NCBI RefSeq assembly: GCF_001787335.1
Contig: NZ_CP014674.1
Span: 2,522,501 to 2,586,500, forward strand
Length of the DNA: 64,000 nt
Origin: Kozakia baliensis
Lineage (GTDB): Bacteria > Pseudomonadota > Alphaproteobacteria > Acetobacterales > Acetobacteraceae
Reading direction: 5' to 3'
The notes beneath the pieces are model-generated. The model was not told the origin of the DNA and searched no databases. It saw nothing but the letters and a program-made list of their open reading frames with translations. Made by a program: the position numbers and the translations under genes. This document shows, piece after piece, positions 55,939-63,756 of this stretch (the first letter of the stretch is position 1; every line of letters starts with the position of its first letter).

Positions 55939-57246
55939 TCAGACCTTAGGCGGATTGATCTTCTCGATATCGTGACCTTTCGGACCTTTGACTTCAATCT
56001 CTTCACGGCGCACCGTGTCTTTCACCGTCTCGTCGTGATAACCAACTTCCTTCTTCAGCACGACTTCTTCAACCACATGGGCGCTCTTGCCCACGACGGC
56101 CTCTTCATCGACTTCCGTCGCGCTGATCTCACGATCGGTAAACGCATCTGCGCCCACCGGGCGATCGCTCCGCACCGGACGCCGCAGAACAGAGACAGAT
56201 TCGTCACGCAGACGGATCTGCTCGGAAACCGGGCGCGAGATCGTATAACGGCGAACACGTGTCGTCCCGCGATCTACATCACGCTTACCAACCTCAAGTT
56301 CTTCTTCCGCCAGCGGAATAACTTGCTCGTTAGTATCGCGATCCTGCGTGGCATAATTCGCATTAGCGGTATCGGCGCTCACCGCACCCGGAAGCGCTTC
56401 ATCATAAGCGCCGGATGCCCGGTATTCCGAGTGACGCTCATCCAGATCGACTGGGCCATATTCCTGCAGCACACGATAGATATCATCAAGCTGCGTGCTT
56501 TCCGCAACAACCGTTACGACTGTGCCGCCACGCTGCACCGTTTGGTCGTAGAAAGCATGATGTTCGTGGTTGGTCTCGCCACCCGTCAGCCATGCCCAAA
56601 ATCCAGTATGGTGATGGGTCTCGACATTGGCATCTCCCGTGCTTTCTCCGCTAATTTCATCATTACGTTCGTAATGATGGATAGCGTTGCGGGGTACACC
56701 TGCACTTTCAAGCGCCTGAATAGCGCGAGAAGCGGCGGTCGGTTCATCGAAAACGGCGACGATTGTCTCACTGCTCATGGCTTGTACTTTCGGTTGTAAG
56801 TTTTCAGGTGTCGGTTCATCTACGACGTCACTATTAGAAGAAAATCTCTGAATAACGGCTTCCTCCCGGCGGAGATCGACCGTTTCCTCATGTAGATCAT
56901 GCCGCACAAGACGTGTAATGTGCACCTCTTCACGGACTTTATAACGTTTCCTAACTTCGATAATTTCCTCTACGATAGGAATAATCGTGATATTCCCGTC
57001 CTGGCGCTGCTGTGGCAGTTCGTCCACGACTGCATCGACAGGAATATGTTCGATCGTCACATTTTCCCGAACGAGGTTCTCTTTAATCTTCTGCGTGTGT
57101 GTGTCCGTTTTTACCGATATACGCACCTCTCCTGTAACCCTTGCAACACGCTCCACCGTTAGTCGATCTTCGTGCAACCGAAGGATTTGGGAGTCCTGAT
57201 TTTCTGAGGTCGGATTGTCGTTCAAAACGCAATAGGTTCCGTCCAT
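55939..57246 (-). CDS. Three-module YsnF/AvaK (DUF2382) stress protein
   Basis: 435 residues with no signal peptide. Module 1 (about 15-135) and module 3 (about 305-428) are both DUF2382-like, with alternating acidic/basic strands: RLTVERVARVTGEVRISVKT and VRKRYKVREEVHITRLVRHD in the first; EEELEVGKRDVDRGTTRVRR and HVVEEVVLKKEVGYHDETVK in the second. Module 2 (about 155-275) resembles the general stress protein 17M/YflT fold (VAVFDEPTAASRAIQALESA, VVTVVAESTQLDDIYRVLQE). Such proteins rise under salt, desiccation or heat stress in other bacteria; the function is unknown. An unusual feature is a DUF2382 on both sides of the central module. Confidence 0.85.
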   Translation of the reverse strand: MDGTYCVLNDNPTSENQDSQILRLHEDRLTVERVARVTGEVRISVKTDTHTQKIKENLVRENVTIEHIPVDAVVDELPQQRQDGNITIIPIVEEIIEVRKRYKVREEVHITRLVRHDLHEETVDLRREEAVIQRFSSNSDVVDEPTPENLQPKVQAMSSETIVAVFDEPTAASRAIQALESAGVPRNAIHHYERNDEISGESTGDANVETHHHTGFWAWLTGGETNHEHHAFYDQTVQRGGTVVTVVAESTQLDDIYRVLQEYGPVDLDERHSEYRASGAYDEALPGAVSADTANANYATQDRDTNEQVIPLAEEELEVGKRDVDRGTTRVRRYTISRPVSEQIRLRDESVSVLRRPVRSDRPVGADAFTDREISATEVDEEAVVGKSAHVVEEVVLKKEVGYHDETVKDTVRREEIEVKGPKGHDIEKINPPKV

Positions 57247-57702
57247 TTTAGAAGTGATCGAACTGTGAACGGCGCCAAGAAAAACAAGTTCTACATTTTA
57301 TAGTGTTTCGATGCGAATAAATACGCATGCCATCAATAGAGAAAGTTCCGCTTTTCTCATGAGATTATTTCGCCGAATTCAGCCGATTTATCGAGCGGTA
57401 AACCCAATGTGAGAAATCGCAGCCTATCCTATGGCGATCCTAAGGAAGGAAATTAATAACACGAAATAAAATCGTCTAATATGCCATGGCGATTATCGTC
57501 TTATTCGCTAAGATTAGGAGGATCAGACATAAACCATTCAGGAAACCAGATGTTTATATGATCATCAGCATACCGATAACTAGGTTGGCAGCAAAACAAG
57601 CACCCTATGAAGCAGGAATCTTGACGATCGGATGACACATGCCAGGCCCTATCATCCGAACTCCCAGATTCCGATTTTAACAACGCCACGAAAGGAATAG
57701 AC
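57247..57702. other. Intergenic gap without a convincing gene
   Basis: 456 bp between divergent genes. It must contain the promoters of the YsnF-type gene and the aldo/keto reductase. CGAAAGGAAT just upstream of 57703 serves as ribosome-binding site. No repeat, RNA or protein gene is evident; base composition is more AT-rich than neighbouring genes. Confidence 0.6.
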
Positions 57703-58659
57703 ATGACAAAGAGAAAATTAGGGCAAACCGGTTTTTCCATTATGCCCATCGTTTTCGGCGGCAATGTATTTGGGTGGACCATCCATGAAAAAGAAAGCTT
57801 CGATGTGCTCGATGCCTTCGTCGATTATGGTTTCGACGCCATCGATACAGCAGATCTTTATTCATCCTGGGCACCGGGCAATAAAGGCGGCGAATCCGAG
57901 ACGATCATTGGCAACTGGCTCAAATCCCGCCCAGGCGTGCGCGACAAGGTAAAAATCTTCACGAAAGTCGGATCCGATCTGGGCGTGCCGGGCAAGAAGG
58001 GCTTATCGGAAAAATGGATCACGCAGGCGGTCGATGAATCGCTCTCTCGCCTCGGGATCGAACAGATCGACCTATATTTCTCTCACTGGCCGGACCCGGA
58101 AACATCCTACGAGGAAACACTTGGGGCCTATGACAAGCTATTGAAAGCCGGAAAGATCAAAGCGATCGGCGCATCCAATTTCGATGCCAAGCAGTTCTCG
58201 GACGCGCTGGAAGCCGCCCGTAGCTATAATCTACCGCGCTACCAAGTGCTGCAGCCGGAATATAATCTATATGATCGCAGCAGTTTCGATGGCGCGCTGC
58301 GCGATCTGTGCATTGCTGAAGATATCGGCGTCGTGACTTACTACAGTCTCGCCTCTGGATTCCTGTCCGGCAAATACCGGAGCGAGAGCGACCTTCAGCA
58401 AAGCAAACGTGGCGAAGGCATCGGTAAGTATCTCAACCCGCGCGGTAAGAAAATTCTCGACGCACTCGATATAGCTGCCGAACGCCACGATGCAACCGAT
58501 GCTGAAATCGCATTGGCGTGGCTGATCGCACGCGAAGGCGTAACGGCCCCGATCGCAAGCGCTACCAAACGCAGCCACGTCGAGAGTTTCGCCAAGGCGG
58601 TGGAGATCGAACTGACGGACGAAGATTTGAAAGCACTGGACACAGCCAGCGCGCCCTGA
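57703..58659 (+). CDS. Aldo/keto reductase
   Basis: 318 residues, (beta/alpha)8 barrel. Catalytic tetrad is complete: Asp and Tyr in DAIDTADLYSSWAPG, Lys in VKIFTKVGSDLG and His in DLYFSHWPDPE. NADPH-binding residues appear in the C-terminal ASATKRSHVESFAKAVEIEL. Length and GETI-like GGESETIIGNWLKSR fit the YajO/AKR12-like group. Reduces aldehydes or ketones; the substrate is unknown. It is the left member of an accessory cluster that contains broken genes and insertion sequences. Confidence 0.92.
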   Translation: MTKRKLGQTGFSIMPIVFGGNVFGWTIHEKESFDVLDAFVDYGFDAIDTADLYSSWAPGNKGGESETIIGNWLKSRPGVRDKVKIFTKVGSDLGVPGKKGLSEKWITQAVDESLSRLGIEQIDLYFSHWPDPETSYEETLGAYDKLLKAGKIKAIGASNFDAKQFSDALEAARSYNLPRYQVLQPEYNLYDRSSFDGALRDLCIAEDIGVVTYYSLASGFLSGKYRSESDLQQSKRGEGIGKYLNPRGKKILDALDIAAERHDATDAEIALAWLIAREGVTAPIASATKRSHVESFAKAVEIELTDEDLKALDTASAP

Positions 58660-58735
58660 ACAGTGACCAGTCGGCGGATTCATCTCCGCCGACACAAACT
58701 GCGCATTACGATTGATCATAATCGCAGGAAAGAGA

Positions 58736-59201
58736 CTACAGTCCCAAATCCGACAACCCTGGATGTTCGTCCGGTCGTCGCCCTTGTGGCCAATGGAACA
58801 AACGCTCACGCGCTTCAATCGGCACATCATTGATCGAGGCGATACGGCGGCGCATGAGTCCGGCCTCGTCGAATTCCCAGTTCTCATTTCCATAAGACCG
58901 GAACCATTGATCCTGCTCATCGCGCCACTCATAAGCAAAGCGCACCGCAATCCGGTTCTCCCGAAATGCCCACACTTCCTTGATCAGCCGATAATCTTGT
59001 TCGCGCGCCCATTTGCGCATTAGAAAAGCAATGATTTTCTTCCCTGCCCTGTAAAAACGTCTCCCGATTGCGCCATTGGCTCTCAGGCGTATAGGCCAGC
59101 GCGACCTTATCCGGATCACGACTATTCCAGGCATCCTCGGCCAAACGTATCTTGACCGCGGCAGTCTCGGCATCGAAAGGCGGCAAGGGTGGACGAGACA
59201 T
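58736..59201 (-). pseudogene. DUF1348 (NTF2-like) gene broken by a one-base frameshift
   Basis: The first frame, from ATG 59201, reads [20 protein letters not shown] and on to [13 protein letters not shown], typical of DUF1348 proteins. The rest of the family sequence ([20 protein letters not shown] to [19 protein letters not shown], stop at 58736) continues in another frame. The switch falls in a run of four Ts on the plus strand at 59035-59038; three would restore one frame of about 154 codons, the normal length. So a single-base insertion has broken the gene, unless it is a sequencing error. The insertion sequence begins 20 bp upstream of the start codon and probably cut off its promoter too. 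Confidence 0.88.
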
Positions 59202-59868
59202 GAAATAACTCCAACCTAGGTGTTTAGTCCCGTAGTTTGATGGTGTGATATTTTCACGTGAGTGGAAGGAAGCATGATGGGACAGATACGTCATGGCAGC
59301 GCCACGACCACGCACGCCGTACGAGCAGCAATACAGCGATCGCAGGCTTCGCTCTCGGCCCTGAGCGAGGCGTTCGGGATCAACCCGAAAACAGTGGCAA
59401 AATGGCGGAAGCGTCAGACTGTCGAAGATCAGAAAACCGGTCCCAGAGAGCCGCGATCAACGGTTCTTTTTGAGACGGATGAAGCGATGATCGTAGCCTT
59501 TCGTCGGCATACCCTGCTGCCGCTGGATGACTGCCTTTATGCGTTGCAGGCCACCATTCCGCATCTGACACGCTCAGCCCTGCATCGCTGCTTTCAGCGT
59601 CACGGGATATCCCGGTTGCCGGACATCGAGGGAGACAAGCCCAAACGACAGCGTTTCAAACGCTACCTGATCGGGTTCTTTCATCTCGATATCGCAGAGG
59701 TCCGGACCGCCGAGGGCAAGCTGTACCTCTTCGTTGCGATTGACCGGACCAGCAAGTTCGCTGTCACACAACTGGTTGAGAAAGCCGATCGGAAGACCGC
59801 CTGGGAATTCCTCGAACATCTCCTGAGCGTCATTCCTTACCGGATCCATACCATTTTGACCGACAACG

Positions 59869-60090
59869 TCCTATATCGGGAAGCATCCGGTCGATTTGGC
59901 AACACGTCTCCATCGGCAGTTTGCACTGTCGTTGAAAAATACTGCAAGCAAAAACCAGGCGGTCTCCACCGCAAAATAAGGGCGCTCCCGGCCATAGCAA
60001 ACACAGGGTCCAGTGCGGCATGTTGGTGCCGTGGCCCTAACCGTCCTGAAGATGGGATGCGAAAACCCAGGTGGAAGACCCTAACATTAT
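59869..60090 (-). ncRNA. Candidate guide (seek/bridge) RNA region of the nested element
   Basis: 222 bases between the transposase stop and the element's right end. Recent work on IS110 and IS1111 elements shows that this class encodes a structured RNA that pairs with donor and target DNA, lying downstream of the gene in the IS1111 type. This stretch carries a clear hairpin, about 60005-60038 (AGGG...CCA...CGGCA pairing with TGCCG...TGG...CCCT). The exact RNA ends and guide loops are not determined. Confidence 0.5.
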
Positions 60091-61386
60091 CTACAGGGTC
60101 GCAGATGCGCCCTCATGGCACCAATAGAGAGGGGTTCCTCCACCTGGCACCGGCCCTTCGACGAAAGGCCGGTAATCGTCACCGCGTTTGATGATCGCGT
60201 GCACAACGCGCCCCATCTTTGCGGTGATGGCTGTGAACGCCTTGCGGCGCAGGTCCGGATCATGCCGGTCCCTGGCCACATAGCGGTCGAACTTGTCACG
60301 GAAGCTGTTCTCACGCTGGCGAATGGCGACCTGTGCCGCCATCCACAGTGTCCGTCGCAGACGCGCGTTGCCGCGTTTGGACAGCTTGGTTTTGCCGCGA
60401 TATTGGCCTGACTGATAGGTTGACAGGTCAAGACCACAGAATTTCAGAAATTGCCGGTGATGACGAAATCGCCGCAGGTCGCCTGCCTCGGCAAGAATCG
60501 TCAGGGCATGGATTGGCCCGATCCCCGGCACCTGCTGCAAGCGTTGAAAGTCGCTGTGATCGCCGAGTAGGTCAATCGCAGCTTCCTCGATCGCATCACG
60601 TTGCGCGATCAGCCTTCGCGCCTCGCCTAGGACGACCCGGAACATCTCGATCGCTGGGGCATCCGGAGAAACAGGCAGCGCAATCGATCTATGAGCTGTT
60701 TCCCAGATATCACCCAGAAGACGAGATTTACTGACCTTGCGCCCAACAACACTCCAGGCGGCAGCAACAAACGCCTCCTTGCTGAGCGCGGTAATAGCAG
60801 CTGGAACAGGAAATTGCTCAAGGAGGGCAAAGAACCAGTCGCTGCGCGTGTTGCCCTTGAAGCGCTCAATTTCCGGAAAATAGAGAGGCAGATAGTGGGT
60901 AAGGATCCGGTGCTGGACCTCGGTTTTGGCACGGGAAATCACTTCATGGGTAACGGACAATTCCTGAATGTTGTTGATCTCGTTGGCAAGAGGATCATGA
61001 TATGGTTTGGCTGCGCCAATCTGGAGCATGTGCAGGATGACCTGTGCATCCTTGGGGTCATTCTTGTCCCAGCCGTTGTGCAGCGCCTCTCGCGTGCGGG
61101 CCAGAGCGACCGAAGAAATCAGGCGTGCATCAAACCCGGCCTGCACGAGGCGCCAGGCCAGCGGACGATGATAATGTCCGGTCGGTTCGAAGCCAACAAT
61201 GACCGGCCGCGGTGCCAGGGCCTGCAGTTCTGCAATGAAACGGTCATGTTCTGTGCGCGTGTTGGCCACAGTCAGGCGTCGACGCCGTCGATTACCGGGC
61301 ACCTCAATCAAGACTTCATTGCGTGATTTGGCAACATCGATAGCGACGAGAACAGCTGTTGTCGGTGTAGGGTTGGGTCTGGTCAC
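60091..61386 (-). CDS. IS110-family transposase (DEDD recombinase)
   Basis: 431 residues, intact. The RuvC-like N-terminal domain has the DEDD tetrad: Asp17 (VLVAIDVAKSRNEVL), Glu67 (VIVGFEPTGHYHRP), Asp110 and Asp113 (GWDKNDPKDAQVIL). The C-terminal domain shows the helix-hairpin-like LQQVPGIGPIHALTILAEAG and the segment FCGLDLSTYQSGQYRGKTKL with the likely nucleophile Ser325, then SKRGNARLRRTLWMAA. No frame damage, so the element may still be able to move. Confidence 0.95.
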   Translation of the reverse strand: MTRPNPTPTTAVLVAIDVAKSRNEVLIEVPGNRRRRRLTVANTRTEHDRFIAELQALAPRPVIVGFEPTGHYHRPLAWRLVQAGFDARLISSVALARTREALHNGWDKNDPKDAQVILHMLQIGAAKPYHDPLANEINNIQELSVTHEVISRAKTEVQHRILTHYLPLYFPEIERFKGNTRSDWFFALLEQFPVPAAITALSKEAFVAAAWSVVGRKVSKSRLLGDIWETAHRSIALPVSPDAPAIEMFRVVLGEARRLIAQRDAIEEAAIDLLGDHSDFQRLQQVPGIGPIHALTILAEAGDLRRFRHHRQFLKFCGLDLSTYQSGQYRGKTKLSKRGNARLRRTLWMAAQVAIRQRENSFRDKFDRYVARDRHDPDLRRKAFTAITAKMGRVVHAIIKRGDDYRPFVEGPVPGGGTPLYWCHEGASATL

Positions 61387-61451
61387 GGCCGGTTATCTCC
61401 CCTGTGTGGCTGGACACCATCATTGTGGAGACATATCGCCCGGTCCGTGGC

Positions 61452-61481
61452 CACCTATCTGGCCTTAAGGCCAGATAGGTG
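61452..61481. repeat. Perfect 30-bp palindrome upstream of the IS110-family transposase
   Basis: Arms of 13 bp (CACCTATCTGGCC and its exact complement) flank TTAA, giving a perfect palindrome 66-95 bp upstream of the transposase start and 15 bp inside the subterminal repeat. It could extrude as a cruciform or form a strong RNA hairpin that blocks read-through from the host gene. Confidence 0.95.
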
Positions 61482-61989
61482 AACTCTGCAAAAGAGCTTC
61501 CCGATGTGCTATGGGATCCAGTTCGCTGATCAGCCCCGTAACCGCAATACGGCCTGGTCTCGCCCCATGCGCTTCGACATGATCTGCGAAGCTCACGGGA
61601 TCGAACATCGTCTGACGAAACCCAATCATCCCTGGACGAACGGTCAGGTTGAGCGGATGAACCGGACAATCAAGGAAGCAACCGTCAAACGCTTCCATGA
61701 CGACAGCCATGAGCAGTTGAAGATCCATCTCAACGACTTCATGGCAGCGTATAATTTCGGGCGAAGGCTCAAGACCCTCAATGGGCTCACACCTTACGAA
61801 TATGTCTGCAAAATCTGGACTTCAGAGCCAGAAAGATTCATCATTAATCCAATCCATCAAATCCCGGGACTAAACACAAGTTTCATCTTCTACCTCAAGG
61901 AATGAGGCCTAAGCCTAAACCTTGGCTTTTCCGGAAGCTCGAATAGTTTTCTTACGACCGAAACGAAGGCGATAGTAAATGGTTCGACG

Positions 61990-62916
61990 CTATTCGGCTA
62001 TGTCGTGTCCCCACGGCGCATGGGTGAGTTCGCGCGCGAGATAATCGATCAGCATCTGCACGCGTAGGGGACGACGTGGGCTTGGCGGCATGATCAGATG
62101 TAACCCGAGGGGCGTTACCGACCATTCAGGCATTGCGATCGCCAGCTTACCATCGCGCAGTTCGCGCCAGACCAGAAATTCTGGCTGAATGGCCAGCCCA
62201 TGGCCCGCGATCAGCGCTGGATTGAGCAAATCGGCATTGTCGGCCCAGAGCCGGACGGGCGGTTGAACTGTCTCCTCTCCGAAGGTTGGGTGCAGGAAAC
62301 GCCATACATCCCGCGCTACGCCACCCGTATAAGCCAGAGCGCGATGGCGGCCCAATTCGGCTGGGTCCGTCGGCATGCCGTGTCGATGAAAATAATCCGG
62401 CGCGCCCACCAGCAGCAATCGGACCGCGCACAGTCGGCGCGACAAGAGCGACGAATCCTCCAGTTTGGCGATGCGAAGTGCCAGATCAAAGCCCTCCGCT
62501 ACCAGATCGACCTTCCGGTCGCTCAACGCTACATCGAGAAGGATTTCCGGATAGGCGCCGAGGAATTTCGGCAAAATGGCGCTGAGATAGGCGATGCCGA
62601 ACGATTGCGGCACGCTGACACGAACACGCCCGCGCGGCACTGATGATTGTTCGGTGGCTTCCTCTTCGACCGCCTGGCCCTCGCTGATGATACGAGAAGC
62701 CCGTTCCAGCGCGGCGTAACCAGCATCGGTCAGCGACACACGGCGGGAGGTGCGAGCGATAAGGGTTATGCCGAGCCGAGCCTCAAGACGTGCGATCGCC
62801 TTGGAGACGGTGGGATCGGACAGGCCCAGTTCGCGGGCCGCGCGCGAGAAGGAGCCATATTCGGCGACTTTGGCGAAGATCGCCCAGGCCTCAAGATCGG
62901 GAAGGCGCTTTGTCAT
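61990..62916 (-). CDS. LysR-family transcriptional regulator
   Basis: 308 residues. N-terminal winged HTH: LEAWAIFAKVAEYGSFSRAA then RELGLSDPTVSKAIARLEAR and RTSRRVSLTDAGYAALERAS. The rest is a substrate-binding domain typical of the family (RVSVPQSFGIAYLSAILPKF), with no sign of damage. It is divergent from the pirin gene with a 101-bp gap, the usual arrangement for a LysR protein controlling its neighbour. The effector is unknown. Confidence 0.93.
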   Translation of the reverse strand: MTKRLPDLEAWAIFAKVAEYGSFSRAARELGLSDPTVSKAIARLEARLGITLIARTSRRVSLTDAGYAALERASRIISEGQAVEEEATEQSSVPRGRVRVSVPQSFGIAYLSAILPKFLGAYPEILLDVALSDRKVDLVAEGFDLALRIAKLEDSSLLSRRLCAVRLLLVGAPDYFHRHGMPTDPAELGRHRALAYTGGVARDVWRFLHPTFGEETVQPPVRLWADNADLLNPALIAGHGLAIQPEFLVWRELRDGKLAIAMPEWSVTPLGLHLIMPPSPRRPLRVQMLIDYLARELTHAPWGHDIAE

Positions 62917-63017
62917 TTATGGAAAGGATGAGATGCTAATCTTGCCGTTTCGTCAAGGCGAACGACGACGCATCTTCAGGCCCTCGGAGCAATTCGCTTC
63001 GTTAAGGAGATCGAAAC

Positions 63018-63716
63018 ATGATCGACCGTCGCATATTTAACAGCCTTGGGGGTGCCAACCACGGCTGGCTCGACGCCAAACACCATTTCTCGTTCGCTAG
63101 CTATTATGACTCTGCTCGCATGGGGTGGGGAGACATCCGAGTGTGGAACGATGACACGATCGCTGCCGGTACCGGCTTTCCGCCGCACCCGCACGCCAAC
63201 ATGGAGATCATCACCTATGTCCGCGAAGGCGCGATCACCCATCAGGATAGTCTGGGCAATATCGGCCGCACGGAGGCTGGTGATGTGCAGGTAATGAGCG
63301 CCGGATCAGGTGTTCGCCATTCGGAATACAACCGTGAATCCGGCACGACCCGCATCTTCCAAATCTGGATCGAACCCAAGACGCGTGGCGGGCCGCCATC
63401 ATGGGGTGCAAAACCTTTCCCTAGGGGCGAGCGTTCAGGACGGTTCGTGACGCTCGCCAGCGGCTTCGCCGAGGATGACGACGCGCTGCCGATTCGTACT
63501 GATGCCCGCGTCGTTGCGGCGACGCTCAGGGCCGGAGAAACCGCCGAGTATGCACTCGGCGCCGATCGCCATGGCTATCTCGTGCCCGCCCTTGGCACGA
63601 TTGAGGTCAACGGCACGCGCCTGGAGACCCGCGACGGCGCCGCCATCGCCGATGAAGCAGTGCTGCGCGTTACGGCGATTGAGGATGCCGAAATCGTTCT
63701 CGTCGATGCCGCCTGA
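63018..63716 (+). CDS. Pirin-family protein (YhaK-like bicupin)
   Basis: 232 residues, bicupin fold. N-terminal cupin metal ligands: FPPHPHANMEIITYVREG (two His) and SAGSGVRHSEYNRESG (His and Glu), followed by the tail domain with WIEPKTRGGPPSWGAKPFPR. AAGGAG lies upstream of the ATG. Some pirins act as quercetin dioxygenases or redox sensors; YhaK-type members are thought to respond to reactive species. It begins the operon with the broken hydrolase gene downstream and faces the LysR gene. Confidence 0.93.
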   Translation: MIDRRIFNSLGGANHGWLDAKHHFSFASYYDSARMGWGDIRVWNDDTIAAGTGFPPHPHANMEIITYVREGAITHQDSLGNIGRTEAGDVQVMSAGSGVRHSEYNRESGTTRIFQIWIEPKTRGGPPSWGAKPFPRGERSGRFVTLASGFAEDDDALPIRTDARVVAATLRAGETAEYALGADRHGYLVPALGTIEVNGTRLETRDGAAIADEAVLRVTAIEDAEIVLVDAA

Positions 63717-63756
63717 TCCTTACGTCACAACTTGGATGCAGAGAGGAATCTTCCCC

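Larger units (their letters stand above)
59869..61513 (-). mobile_element. IS110-family element, IS1111-like subgroup
   Basis: 1645 bp nested in the IS481 transposase gene; junctions are defined by the restored host frame (one base of G ambiguity). The transposase lies on the minus strand. There are no terminal inverted repeats, but ATCGGGAAGC at 59875-59884 and its inverse at 61496-61505 form a subterminal pair set in by 6 and 8 bases. Subterminal repeats and a long 3' flank are marks of the IS1111 subgroup. No target duplication is seen, as expected for this family. Confidence 0.87.
59221..61876 (+). mobile_element. IS481-family insertion sequence, interrupted
   Basis: Terminal inverted repeats: left TGTTTAGTCCCGTAGTTTGA at 59221 and, read on the opposite strand, TGTTTAGTCCCGGGATTTGA ending at 61876; ends are TGT...ACA as in IS481 elements. 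Without the nested insertion the element is 1011 bp. No target duplication is visible: CCTAGG (matching the NCTAGN target of Bordetella IS481) flanks the left end and CAAGTT the right, so a rearrangement next to the element is likely. Confidence 0.88.
59277..61905 (+). pseudogene. IS481-family transposase split by a nested element
   Basis: The left part (59277-59868) encodes the HTH ([20 protein letters not shown]) and DDE core up to the second aspartate: first Asp in FFHLDIAEVRTAEGKLYLFV, second in IHTILTDN. The right part resumes at 61514 with IQFADQPRNRNTAWSRPMRF, the conserved HPWTNGQVERMNRTIKEATV holding the catalytic Glu, and HQIPGLNT. The two pieces add to 984 nt, exactly 328 codons including the stop, so removing 59869-61513 restores the frame. 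The reading frame runs 29 bases past the inverted repeat before a stop in flanking DNA. The transposase is inactive as it stands. Confidence 0.92.
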
